Shown: positions 41,791-51,839 of the stretch, in pieces
Layout of the letters: every line of letters starts with the position of its first letter
How positions within the stretch are numbered: the first letter of the stretch is position 1
DNA from: Ferruginibacter sp.
Lineage (GTDB): Bacteria > Bacteroidota > Bacteroidia > Chitinophagales > Chitinophagaceae
NCBI GenBank assembly: GCA_014379625.1
Contig: JACMLJ010000071.1
Span: forward strand, 50,756-114,755
Reading direction: 5' to 3'
Length of the DNA: 64,000 bases
Translations under genes and position numbers: made by a program
The notes under the pieces: generated by a model
Database searches by the model: none
Told to the model about the DNA's origin: nothing
The model's input: the letters and a program-made list of their open reading frames with translations, nothing else

Positions 41791-41866
41791 ACTTTCGCCT
41801 CCCCAGCCGGCGGGGCTGCGTAACTGCAACGCAGTTGCTTTTGCAGTTACTGGTTTAAAATCGACC
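41791..41866. repeat. Bipartite palindromic element, copy A
   Basis: 34-bp arm identical to copy B (41791-41824); stem gtaactgcaa (41820-41829)/ttgcagttac (41841-41850); right tail tggt..aaaatcga. Confidence 0.8.
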
Positions 41867-41973
41867 ATGGCGCGTTTACCAAAATCATACTAGCACTGCC
41901 TTTGCGACCTATCTACTTAATCCTATTGTTTTAATTATCGTTGGGCCCTGTTGGAGATGCAGTGAATGGAGGA

Positions 41974-42927
41974 TTATTTATATTTTTCATAATCGAATGT
42001 AACGGTCGGAAGTTTTTTCTCCAGTTCAGCACGGTCATCTTCATATGCTGCCGGCAATTTCAATGCTTCGCCTAACTGTTCTTTTGTTTCATCAACTGCA
42101 AAACCCGGACCTGCAGTGGCCACTTCAAATAATACACCCCCGGGTTCGCGAAAATAAATGGAGGTAAAATAGTTCCTATCCAGTACTGGTGTGGGGTTCA
42201 GCATTCTTTTTACGATCTTTAACCTCATATCCTGTTGAGTCGCTGCATTGGGCGTGCTAAAAGCAAGGTGGTGCACCGTGCCATTTCCGGGAAGGCCCTT
42301 CAAGCTATCGGGTGAGCAAATAATATCAACATAATTTCCGGGTGAATCGGTTGCTGCAAAACGGAAGCGGTTACCCTTTTCGGCAATCAGCCGGTGATCC
42401 AGTTGTTCAGTAAGTAATCCTGCGGTACGCTCATAGCCTTCTTCCCAAATCTCCACATTAAAAAATCCTTTGATTGCATGGTCTCCGGGGATATGACCAT
42501 GCGTAAAACCCATTCTGTTATCTTTATCATTAAATACAAGTTCGAGGCCCACCCCATCTTCATCTTCAAAATAAATCACCAGTTCCCCGTCAAAACGCTC
42601 TTTGGGTGGTTTGGTGGCAATGCCCCATCGCCTGAATCTTTCCATCCAGTAACCCATTGAATCAACTGCTACGGAGAAGGCGGTAGTATTCAACATTCCT
42701 TTTCCGTGACGGCCGCCCGCCAGGCCCGGATAAGGAAAGAAAGTGAGTATGCTCCCGGGATTGCCGCTTTCATCGCCATAATAAAAATGATATACTTCGG
42801 GCGCATCAAAATTAACGGTTCTCTTTACCAGCCTCAAACCAAGGATGCCCGCATAAAAGTCAATATTTTTTTGCGCATCACTAACTACCGCGGTTACATG
42901 ATGAATGCCTGTAATCAAAGGTTCCAT
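41974..42927 (-). CDS. Ring-cleaving dioxygenase / glyoxalase-superfamily protein (MhqO-like)
   Basis: GIHHVTAVVSDAQKNIDFYAGILGLRLVKRTVNFD, VHHLAFSTPN. Confidence 0.92.
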   Translation of the reverse strand: MEPLITGIHHVTAVVSDAQKNIDFYAGILGLRLVKRTVNFDAPEVYHFYYGDESGNPGSILTFFPYPGLAGGRHGKGMLNTTAFSVAVDSMGYWMERFRRWGIATKPPKERFDGELVIYFEDEDGVGLELVFNDKDNRMGFTHGHIPGDHAIKGFFNVEIWEEGYERTAGLLTEQLDHRLIAEKGNRFRFAATDSPGNYVDIICSPDSLKGLPGNGTVHHLAFSTPNAATQQDMRLKIVKRMLNPTPVLDRNYFTSIYFREPGGVLFEVATAGPGFAVDETKEQLGEALKLPAAYEDDRAELEKKLPTVTFDYEKYK

Positions 42928-43116
42928 AAAAAAGAATAATTATTATACAGTGATGTATGGACAATCCTGTGTGGAAGTTAATTCAATTTTATAAAAAATA
43001 AACTATAGTGTGGTGATATTTTTACCTTGGGCGCATCCATTTAAAACATGTGCCTTTTCAATTGCGGAGATTTTCTTTCGCCAAGATTTTATCATAGGCC
43101 GTATCAAAAAAAACTG

Positions 43117-43371
43117 TTAGTGCTGGTAGTTAAAATTTTCTGACAATACCTTGTCAATGCCCGCTATGGTAATAGTAATAATGAGTGTGTCCTTTTGACT
43201 TGTTACCACCAATCCTTCTTCCTCCAGCAATTTTAGATGTTGCTGAATGATACTCCAATCCTGGAACTGGCGCAAAATAATTTCCCTTGGCCGGCATTGA
43301 TAAGTAGCAGGCTGGGGATCCTGATTGGTGATAGTATAAATGGTTTGCAACGTCTTGTACTGAGATTCCAT
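43117..43371 (-). CDS. Small hypothetical, possible winged-helix protein
   Basis: 84 aa, helix-rich, ...WSIIQQHLKLLEEEGLVVTSQKDTLIITITIAGIDKV. Confidence 0.55.
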   Translation of the reverse strand: MESQYKTLQTIYTITNQDPQPATYQCRPREIILRQFQDWSIIQQHLKLLEEEGLVVTSQKDTLIITITIAGIDKVLSENFNYQH

Positions 43372-43613
43372 AGAATAAATATATCTAAAAATAACCTCAG
43401 TAAAATAAAATTTTTACAACAATATTTGCTATGAAAATAGAAAAGAAGGGCATATTGGGCCGGAACCTGTTGCTGATAAGGAATGCAGTCAGTTTTTAAG
43501 ATTTGAAACTATTTTTGGTACTGGCGGGAAAAAGCTTCTCTCCGCCCACAAGTGATTAACCTGCCCCGCCGTTTTACTACTGCCCTTTATGGAGCACACA
43601 CCTGCCGTCGATT

Positions 43614-44645
43614 TCATTTCTTCAACTTTACCTGCATGATATAATCATCACAGGTCATGAACAATACCCGTTCATCCAATGATAAAGCACAGTTGGAAGT
43701 AAGCTGCCCGGTGTACAACCGGGCAATCAATTTTCCGGCGGGGTTAAATAACCAGACCCCTTCCGGACCGGTAGCAAAAAGGTACCCTCTTTTATTAATT
43801 TTCATTCCATCCGGGGCACCCAGTTTTTTGCCTTCGTAGGAATGTGCTTCATAAAAAAGGTGCTGGTTTTTTGCCAGGCCATTTGCATCCAGTTCGTATT
43901 GCATCCATATATAATTGGCGCCATCGGAACTCGCTACATACAAAAATTTCCCATCAGGTGAAAGGGCGATACCATTTGGATACCTAAGTTCTTTGGTAAG
44001 CAGGTCTAACTCACCAGTTGGTTTCAACCGGTACACACCCTGAAAGTCCAGTTCCCTTTTGGGATCATCTATTCCTTTATCCATGCCGTAGGGAGGATCG
44101 GTAAAATATAAATCACCATTGGAATGATACACTGCATCGTTGGGACTATTTAAGCGTTTGCCTTTATAGTTATCGGCCAGGGTAACAAATTCAGGCCTGG
44201 GGTTGTTTAAAGGGGCAATCATTTTTGCCATTCGCCTGTCGCCATGCTGGCACAAAACCAACTGCCCGTCGGGGTGCAGCAAAAGTCCGTTTGAACCGGG
44301 CTCTTTTGTTTCAACAACTGTAGTTTCGCTGTTTCCGGAAGGCATTAAATAAGGGGTAACCTTTTGTCCATCCTTCCATTTGTAAATTTTATTTGCGGGT
44401 ATGTCGGAGAAAATAAAATAATCCCCATCACTGATATATAATGGGCCTTCTGTCCAGTTAAACCCTTTTGCAACCACTTCTATCGTTGCTGTACTATCCA
44501 ATATACTTAATGCTTCCGGATCAATGATTGCTATTTTTGATTTCGATGAATGCTGTTGTGCTTCCTTTACTTTTGCCTGCCTGCTTTTACAACTCAAAAA
44601 AAGCATTGCTGAAAACAATACGCATAGTAATTGAATTTGTTTCAT
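43614..44645 (-). CDS. SMP-30/gluconolactonase family lipoprotein, likely sugar lactonase
   Basis: EGPLYISDGDYFIFSDIPANKIYKW, NSPNDAVYHSNGDLYFTDPPYG; LSC lipobox. Confidence 0.88.
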   Translation of the reverse strand: MKQIQLLCVLFSAMLFLSCKSRQAKVKEAQQHSSKSKIAIIDPEALSILDSTATIEVVAKGFNWTEGPLYISDGDYFIFSDIPANKIYKWKDGQKVTPYLMPSGNSETTVVETKEPGSNGLLLHPDGQLVLCQHGDRRMAKMIAPLNNPRPEFVTLADNYKGKRLNSPNDAVYHSNGDLYFTDPPYGMDKGIDDPKRELDFQGVYRLKPTGELDLLTKELRYPNGIALSPDGKFLYVASSDGANYIWMQYELDANGLAKNQHLFYEAHSYEGKKLGAPDGMKINKRGYLFATGPEGVWLFNPAGKLIARLYTGQLTSNCALSLDERVLFMTCDDYIMQVKLKK

Positions 44646-44712
44646 GATTGTCATTTTTATGAAAAATACCATTGATTTGTTAATTGTAAAGTGAGGCTTT
44701 GATTTGTGAATA

Positions 44713-44733
44713 TTGAATGGTCAATGGTGAAAT
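44713..44733. repeat. Heptad array ttgaatg|gtcaatg|gtgaaat
   Basis: Direct reading. Confidence 0.6.
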
Positions 44734-44782
44734 ATAATCACATTGGATAATTTAACACCCGTTCAATTGACATTGAATCAAA

Positions 44783-45748
44783 CTAGGTAAGTGAGCCGGT
44801 TTGCCGCATAATCGCCCATTGTCCTTTAACCAGAGCATCATCGGCATTTTTATAGCGGAGGCAATCACTTAACCCGATCACATTAAATGCCTGCATATAT
44901 ACTTCTTTGATCGCTTCACCGCAAACAAGTGTAATAGCGGAGGGTTTGGTTCCTGCTATATCTTTCAACTCATATCCTATTAATAAGCCGCTGAGATAAT
45001 TATAATTTCCCCCGGCAGTCGCCTTCTTAAACAACTGGTTGGTGCGTACATGAAAAATGCTGTTCAGTAGGTTTGATATCCTTCCCTTAATTACTCCGTC
45101 AATAAAATGAGGATCGGTGGCAGTTTGTTCCTCCTCATTTTTTTTTACGGAGGGGGAAAGAATACTTTTATTGGAAAGCAAATCAAAAAGTTCCCCGGTC
45201 ATATAGGTAGTAATGTTTTTTACCAGGCCATTTTCTACGATAATATGTTTGGAATGCGTTCCGGGGAAAATAAATATCTGTTCTGTATCCAGTTCTGTTA
45301 TATCGCAGCCGGCCAATATAGTTTCTTCCCCTCTTAGTACATCCACTTCCGAACTTGCCCCGGAGATTATTATTATTTTATGCCCGTTGTTCGTTAGGGG
45401 CTTCACAAAATGTACCACCAGGTCGGCGCCACTACACCGAAAAGGTAATTGTTTATACGGTAGTTCCATCATTCCAATACTGGAAGATGCCATGCCGGAT
45501 AAAATAATGGGTGCATCATGAAGGGGTTCATTAAAAGACATAGTGATTTTATTCACCTGTTCCAAAAGATAGGTTTCAAAAAATGCCTGCCTGCTTTCTT
45601 CCTGCAAGTTGGTTTGTTGCCAGCATTCAAAAGCAGTGGCAATACCGTAAGCGGTTTTTATTGTTGATAACACCCTTTCATTTTCCGTGTCTACCAGTCT
45701 TAACCTGAAGGTGGACGTACCCCAATCACAACTAAAAAAGAATTTCAT
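44783..45748 (-). CDS. dgoK: 2-dehydro-3-deoxygalactonokinase
   Basis: CDWGTSTFRLRLVD, LSGMASSSIGMMELPY, FPGTHSKHI, MTGELFDLL. Confidence 0.9.
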   Translation of the reverse strand: MKFFFSCDWGTSTFRLRLVDTENERVLSTIKTAYGIATAFECWQQTNLQEESRQAFFETYLLEQVNKITMSFNEPLHDAPIILSGMASSSIGMMELPYKQLPFRCSGADLVVHFVKPLTNNGHKIIIISGASSEVDVLRGEETILAGCDITELDTEQIFIFPGTHSKHIIVENGLVKNITTYMTGELFDLLSNKSILSPSVKKNEEEQTATDPHFIDGVIKGRISNLLNSIFHVRTNQLFKKATAGGNYNYLSGLLIGYELKDIAGTKPSAITLVCGEAIKEVYMQAFNVIGLSDCLRYKNADDALVKGQWAIMRQTGSLT

Positions 45749-45776
45749 GTATGGTCTTTTTGAAAATAATCTGCGG

Positions 45777-47108
45777 TCATAGCAGGGCTGATCCTTTCAA
45801 TTTTTTTGATACTTCAATACGTTCAACTTTTCCCACCAGGAAAATATAAGATAAGGCCCCTGCCAATCCAAGACAACCGACAAAAATGAGTGCCGGTGCA
45901 AACTGGCCATCACTGGCCAAAAAACCAATGACAATGGGAACAATAATGCCGGCCAACCCGCCAATAAAATTAAATACGCCGCCGGTAAGGCCAATCATAT
46001 GTTTGGGCGCCAGCGTAGAAACAAATATCCAGGTGATAGAAGCCAACCCATTTCCAAAAAAAGAAAGGCACATAAAGAAAATAATCAGCGCCGGACTATC
46101 TACATAATTTGCACCAATAATGGATACCGATAGCAGCAGGCCTGTAACAACGGGTGTCTTACGCGCAATATCTGGGGAAACATTTCTCCGGATCATGTAA
46201 TCAGAAAGAAAGCCGGATAAAAGTAAGCCCGCAAATGCAGCAAGGAAGGGCGCAGCAGCAAGGAAACCGGATTGCAGAAAATTCAATCCCCGGTATTTTA
46301 CAAGGTAGGTTGGAAACCAGGTAAGAAAGAACCATAAAGTGCCTCCCAATGCAAACTGCCCGATATAAATACCCCATAATTTCCGGTGAATAAATGCTTC
46401 TCCGAGGTCGCGCCATTGAAATCCGGGGGCATCCTTTATTTGGTCACCGCTATTTTTTTTATTAATTAGTCCGCCGCCTTTTTCAATATGATCCAGTTCT
46501 GCCTGGTTTGCTCTGGCATGTTCGGCAGGATCACGATAAAAAAAATACCAGAAAATTCCCCATACAATACCAACCAATCCGGTTATGATGAACAAGCCTT
46601 TCCAACCGGCATAATGTTCAACAGCAGTAAGTACGGGCGCTAAAAAAGCAAGACCGATAAACTGTCCCGATGTATACACGGCAATGGCAGATGCTCTTTC
46701 ATTTTCGGGGAACCAGGTAGTAACGATGCGGTTATTGGTAGGGTAAGAAGGCGCTTCAAAAACACCTATTGCCATGCGCAGCCCCAACAGCGCTCCAAAT
46801 CCTTTTGCAAATCCCTGCAGCAGTGTTACGGCCGACCACATGACCAGGCTCACGGTATAGACTATGCGCGGGCCAAAACGGTCTGCCATAATGCCTCCCG
46901 GAATTTGCAGGGCTGCATAGGTCCAGCCAAATGCAGAAAAAATAAGCCCTAATTGTATAGAAGATAAATTAAATTCATCGCTTATAAAAGGAGCGGCAAC
47001 AGAGATATTGCTCCGGTCCATATAGTTGATCACCACATTAACAAACACAGCTGCAAGAATGCTAAACCGCACCCTTGTTGGCTGATGTATGCTCCCTCTT
47101 TTATTCAT
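45777..47108 (-). CDS. MFS transporter, anion:cation symporter / hexuronate-galactonate type
   Basis: VINYMDRSNISVAAPFISDEF, PGGIMADRFGPR; embedded in the dgo cluster. Confidence 0.88.
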   Translation of the reverse strand: MNKRGSIHQPTRVRFSILAAVFVNVVINYMDRSNISVAAPFISDEFNLSSIQLGLIFSAFGWTYAALQIPGGIMADRFGPRIVYTVSLVMWSAVTLLQGFAKGFGALLGLRMAIGVFEAPSYPTNNRIVTTWFPENERASAIAVYTSGQFIGLAFLAPVLTAVEHYAGWKGLFIITGLVGIVWGIFWYFFYRDPAEHARANQAELDHIEKGGGLINKKNSGDQIKDAPGFQWRDLGEAFIHRKLWGIYIGQFALGGTLWFFLTWFPTYLVKYRGLNFLQSGFLAAAPFLAAFAGLLLSGFLSDYMIRRNVSPDIARKTPVVTGLLLSVSIIGANYVDSPALIIFFMCLSFFGNGLASITWIFVSTLAPKHMIGLTGGVFNFIGGLAGIIVPIVIGFLASDGQFAPALIFVGCLGLAGALSYIFLVGKVERIEVSKKLKGSALL

Positions 47109-47268
47109 ACGGCAAAAGCGTTTATTAGAAACTGTTAGTGTTGCTCATTTCCTAAGGGGAGGTTTATAACTGCTATTTTTTTACAGTCAGTCAAATAAAT
47201 GCGGGGATATTTGCCACCCGGGTCAATAGCAATCCAAATCAGTTAACCGCCGTTTATTTGTACAGGTA

Positions 47269-48417
47269 TCACCATTCCGCCACACTTCCATCCTCATGCC
47301 GCCACAAAGGGTTTCTCCAGTTATGGCCTGTTTCCGCCATCTTCTTTACATAGTCTTCATTTATCTCCATACCCAGGCCCGGGCCATCCGGAATTTTCAC
47401 AAAGCCATTTTGGTATTCGAACACAGATTTATCAACCAGGTAATCCAGTAAATCACTTCCCTGGTTATAATGAATTTTTAAGCTTTGCTCCTGTATAAAA
47501 ACATTATGGCAGGTGGCATCCACCTGCAGGCAGGCAGCAAGGGCTATGGGACCTAAAGGACAATGAGGGGCTGCCGCCACATCAAATGCTTCGGCCATAG
47601 AAATTATTTTTTTGCATTCGGTAATACCGCCGGCGTGTGAAAGGTCGGGTTGAATAATATCCACATAACCGTCCATCAGTAACTTTTTAAAATGCCAGCG
47701 ACTAAACATTCTTTCCCCTGTAGCAATGGGTATGGAGGTATGTTGCGCAATTTCCCTGAGGGCTTCGTTATTTTCCGGCAGCACCGGTTCTTCAATAAAC
47801 ATCGGATGAAAAACTTCGAGTTCCTTTGCCAAAACCTTTGCCATGGGTTTATGCACACGGCCATGAAAATCTATACCGATACCCACAGATTGCCCCACAG
47901 CCTCCCGCACAGTTGCTACACGCTCCAGCACCCTCGTAATTTTTTCAAAGGAATCAATGTACTGCAATTCTTCAGTGGCATTCATTTTAAGTGCTGTAAA
48001 ACCATTGGCCACGGCGTTCCTGGCTTCAGTACCTACATCAGCAGGCCGGTCACCCGCAATCCAGGAATATACCCGCATCCTGTCCCTTGCCTTTCCACCG
48101 ATCAACTGGTATATCGGCGCATTAAAATATTTTCCCTTGATATCCCACAATGCCTGGTCTATGCCGGAAATAGCGCTCATTAAAACAGGTCCCCCGCGAT
48201 AAAAAGCACTACGATACAGTACATTCCAATGATCCTCTATATTCATAGGATCTTTGCCCACCAGGTATTCCATCATTTCATCAACAGCAGTCTTTACGGT
48301 TGCGGCTTTCCCTTCCACAATGGGCTCGCCCCATCCGCTAATGCCTTCATCCGTTTCAATTTTTAAAAACAGCCAGCGGGGTGGCACCTGGAATAACTGG
48401 TGGCTTTTGATCTTCAT
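47269..48417 (-). CDS. dgoD: D-galactonate dehydratase
   Basis: Enolase superfamily: FLKIETDEGISGWGEPIVEG, GIDFHGRVHKPMA, FIEEPVLPENNEAL, AAAPHCPLGPIALAA. Confidence 0.93.
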   Translation of the reverse strand: MKIKSHQLFQVPPRWLFLKIETDEGISGWGEPIVEGKAATVKTAVDEMMEYLVGKDPMNIEDHWNVLYRSAFYRGGPVLMSAISGIDQALWDIKGKYFNAPIYQLIGGKARDRMRVYSWIAGDRPADVGTEARNAVANGFTALKMNATEELQYIDSFEKITRVLERVATVREAVGQSVGIGIDFHGRVHKPMAKVLAKELEVFHPMFIEEPVLPENNEALREIAQHTSIPIATGERMFSRWHFKKLLMDGYVDIIQPDLSHAGGITECKKIISMAEAFDVAAAPHCPLGPIALAACLQVDATCHNVFIQEQSLKIHYNQGSDLLDYLVDKSVFEYQNGFVKIPDGPGLGMEINEDYVKKMAETGHNWRNPLWRHEDGSVAEW

Positions 48418-48431
48418 GTTCTCTTTTTTAT

Positions 48432-49061
48432 TTATATAGTATTCACTGCCCTCATAAACCCTTGCGCATCAGCAATTATTTTTTGCAAATATGCGTCGTT
48501 GATTTTTTGTTGGGTATCCACCAGCGACTTTCCAATACCAAAGGCAACTGCTCCTGCTTTTATAAATTCAGCGAGATTCTCCAAACCAATTCCACCGGTT
48601 GGCATTAAGGGTATGAAGGGAAGGGGACCCTGCATTTCTTTAATAAAACCTGGTCCGGATGAACCCGGGAAGACCTTTATGATATCACCGCCGGCGGCGT
48701 AGGCTTTAAATATTTCGGTTGGTGTAAATGCACCCGGGATACTTATCGCACCCAGTTTTTTTGTTGCATGGATCGTTTCAATATCTGTTATGGGAGAAAT
48801 AATAAATTTTGCGCCCGCTGCAATCGCATCAGCTGCGGCGGCTGCATCCAGCACCGTACCGGCGCCCACTAAAATACGGCCCGCTAATTTCACAGCAATA
48901 TTTTCGATAACCTGTAGTGCCCCTGCAGAGTTAAGTGTGATCTCCATGCATTTGATACCTCCTTCATAAAGCGCCATTGCGATTTCTATAACATCTTCTG
49001 GCTTAGCTCCCCGTATGATGGCTACAATTTTGTTCGTTAGTATCTGTGAAAGGACTGTCAT
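48432..49061 (-). CDS. dgoA: 2-dehydro-3-deoxy-(6-phospho)galactonate/gluconate aldolase
   Basis: KDPG aldolase family: VAIIRGAKPEDVI, GGIKCMEITLNS, GAGTVLD, KVFPGS, PTGGIGLENLAEFIKAGAVAFGIG. Confidence 0.9.
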   Translation of the reverse strand: MTVLSQILTNKIVAIIRGAKPEDVIEIAMALYEGGIKCMEITLNSAGALQVIENIAVKLAGRILVGAGTVLDAAAAADAIAAGAKFIISPITDIETIHATKKLGAISIPGAFTPTEIFKAYAAGGDIIKVFPGSSGPGFIKEMQGPLPFIPLMPTGGIGLENLAEFIKAGAVAFGIGKSLVDTQQKINDAYLQKIIADAQGFMRAVNTI

Positions 49062-49234
49062 TCAGTATGGTATCTGGTAATTAAAAACACTGCTCTTTTT
49101 GTGGAATAAAATTAGTAGATAAATTATACTTCGCAAGGGGAAAATTAGTGACTTTTTCAAATTAAATCGTTTACTGTTTTGTTTCTTGAGCAGTATAACC
49201 TTCTAAAAAGCCACGCAAAATAGAAGACTGTCTG

Positions 49235-49262
49235 AAGGCCTTCCCTTTAGGGGCCGGGGGCA
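49235..49262. repeat. REP-like dispersed element
   Basis: aaggccttccctttaggggccgggggc in a ~690-bp intergenic gap. Confidence 0.45.
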
Positions 49263-49651
49263 CAGAAGGCAGTAGCAATTTATTGTCCGGTTTCATTAAA
49301 TAAATATATCTAAATTAAATCCAGGAATATAAAATTTACTAACAAAAAAAATTATGCAATTAAAGAAGCAGGGATATTGAGCAGTAAACAATGCAGATAA
49401 GAAACAGCAGCAATTTTGATTTTAATACTTTTTTCAATAAATGCAATTTCGCTTAAAAATGGCCCATTAATCTCCATCGCTGAAGGCTGGCAATGATTCA
49501 TTTTTATTTATCAACAGGATGGATTATTTTATTACACTCCAGGGCTATAACCCTTAAAGTAATTACCATGGTTAATTATTAGGCGCCAAGGCGATAAAAA
49601 CTGACAACAAATTTTCACTTTTTTGATTTAGCTCCTTACCTGGTATTGAGT

Positions 49652-49683
49652 CATTTTCGAATTTTCTCATTTTCACATTTGAA
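49652..49683. repeat. Octad array cattttcg|aattttct|cattttca|catttgaa
   Basis: Reverse complement is the GAAAATNN family seen at 6041. Confidence 0.7.
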
Positions 49684-49747
49684 ATTCAGGCTCTTTCCTT
49701 TAGTTTTAACCGTTCCGGGAAATTTAGCATCTTATGATCAATAAAAG

Positions 49748-50755
49748 TTATGCTAACTTTTGGGAAGCATATAAAACTTCTTTCATTTTATCAATATGTA
49801 TTTGTATGTCATCTGCTTTTTCTTTGTAATTTACTGACATCCTGGAAAAGCCTCTTTTGGCATTATCATCCTCCATTTTCTTTAGCAGGGTTTTGCGTTC
49901 TTCCATGATACGAAGCGCCGTCCACAAGGTGGATTCAAATATTTCCCCCTGCTTAATAACAAGATCAGTTTCTGAATAGGAATGGCCTATATGGCAACGA
50001 TAGCGGTCAAACTTTCCCTGGCCCTGGCCGCCTTTATTTATTTGCCAAAGCCCTCCGCCACAATCAGGGCAGGCATAAATACTTTTTTCACCTAATTTAC
50101 TTACGTTATCGTAATCAACCACTACTCTTTCCGCAATTTGTGATTCGATGATAACATCATCCGGAACAGTTTTTTCTTCGGGTGTTATTTGTGTTATACC
50201 TGAAATTACTCCCCCCATATCAGCAAGGGAAATACAATAATCCACGTCCATATTATTGAGTACAGAAAGTGGCATGTCAGGATATTCGGCTTGATTGGGA
50301 TCCTGAACAATAGTGGTTCCGCCACTTCTTTTAATGGCCAGCATACCAGTTGTTCCATCATTCAGCAAACCCGTTAAAATAACACCGATGGCCCTGGTAT
50401 TATATGCAACTGCGGCGGAACGGAACAATACATCAATGGAGGGCCGCCACCGGTTTTCTTCCGGACCCCGGCCAAGGATCATGCTGCCTTTTTTAACCAG
50501 CAAATGAAGATTGGGTGAAGCAATATAAATATGATCCTTCTCTATTAGTGCACCCTCTTTGGCAATTTCGCATGGCAATTCAGTGTGGGGTTGAAGGCGG
50601 TGCATCAAAAAATCACTGATGCTGGTCCTTGATAAATGCATCACAATAAAAACCGCGGCATCCATCCCGGTTTTTAGTTGTGCGGTAAATTCTGATAATG
50701 CATTCATTCCGCCTGCTGAGGCGCCCACTACAATTACAAATTTGGGATTATTCAT
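49748..50755 (-). CDS. CheB methylesterase-domain protein with C-terminal Zn-ribbon-like segment
   Basis: VGASAGGMNALSEF, GVILTGLLNDGTTGMLAIK; CPDCGG...CHIGHSYS; no receiver domain. Confidence 0.9.
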   Translation of the reverse strand: MNNPKFVIVVGASAGGMNALSEFTAQLKTGMDAAVFIVMHLSRTSISDFLMHRLQPHTELPCEIAKEGALIEKDHIYIASPNLHLLVKKGSMILGRGPEENRWRPSIDVLFRSAAVAYNTRAIGVILTGLLNDGTTGMLAIKRSGGTTIVQDPNQAEYPDMPLSVLNNMDVDYCISLADMGGVISGITQITPEEKTVPDDVIIESQIAERVVVDYDNVSKLGEKSIYACPDCGGGLWQINKGGQGQGKFDRYRCHIGHSYSETDLVIKQGEIFESTLWTALRIMEERKTLLKKMEDDNAKRGFSRMSVNYKEKADDIQIHIDKMKEVLYASQKLA

Positions 50756-51073
50756 ATGAGTGGTTTTAAATTATATTGCAAAATTCGTAATAATTGTATG
50801 AGATAAATCATTTAGAGCAATATTAGTTCCTTTGCACTTCCCGCGGGGTCTTAATGGATAAAGAAGCAAGGCAATTGCTGTGTCAGCATTAGCAGCCTGT
50901 TTATGGCGGGTTGGCGTTCGGCTTTTTATTCAAAATGCAAAAAATGCAGTACCGGGCGAATACCTGCCGGGGGCGCATTTCAACTAACCTGTCATTTGAA
51001 ACATAGTATCCTTTCGTAAGAAAGGCTTCAGCATTTCTAATTATCTTCATACCATTCACCAAATAAAAATAAG

Positions 51074-51694
51074 ATGCAGCACGATGAATTATTTAATTTA
51101 ATTAAACGCATCAAATCAATTTCAGATATTGGGCTGTTGTATTGCAACAATGAATACGATAAAGAACGTTATTCGGATCTGCTACAGATAAGTTATGAAT
51201 TACTACATAAAATAACGGGAAAGGAAATAACCTTATTGAAGAATTTATACCTTCAAAACACAGACTATCCGACAGCCAAAGTGGACGTAAGGGGTTTGCT
51301 TATAAAGGACAATAAAATACTGCTGGTAAAAGAAAGTACTGATAACAAATGGGCATTACCGGGAGGCTGGGCCGATATCGGTTTTTCTCCAAAAGAAGTG
51401 ATTGTAAAGGAATATAAAGAAGAAACCGGGCTGGAAGTTATCACGGAAAGATTGCTTGCAGTTTTTGATAAAAAATTTCATCCGCATCCACCTCAGCCAT
51501 TTTACGTATACAAGATGGTATTTTATTGCAGGGCAATTTCTACAACACTCACTAAGGGATTTGATATAACGGATGTTAACTACTTTGATGTAGAAAATTT
51601 ACCTGAATTATCTGAAGACCGGATACTAAAAAGCCAGGTAGAACTGGTGTTTCAAAAAGCATCGATGCCGGGTACCGATACCTACTTTGATTGA
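51074..51694 (+). CDS. NUDIX hydrolase with N-terminal helper domain
   Basis: Nudix box GGWADIGFSPKEVIVKEYKEETGLEV. Confidence 0.92.
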   Translation: MQHDELFNLIKRIKSISDIGLLYCNNEYDKERYSDLLQISYELLHKITGKEITLLKNLYLQNTDYPTAKVDVRGLLIKDNKILLVKESTDNKWALPGGWADIGFSPKEVIVKEYKEETGLEVITERLLAVFDKKFHPHPPQPFYVYKMVFYCRAISTTLTKGFDITDVNYFDVENLPELSEDRILKSQVELVFQKASMPGTDTYFD

Positions 51695-51839
51695 AGAAAA
51701 GAAATACCAGTAACCTTTTGTATTGATGATTAAGTTATTTGCAATATAAATCCCTGATGAAATTTTTTGACCAAAAAAGTAGTCAAAGACCTGCTACCTT
51801 AGGCCCGTCATACAGGGCCATGCGGTAAAGGTTATGTGC

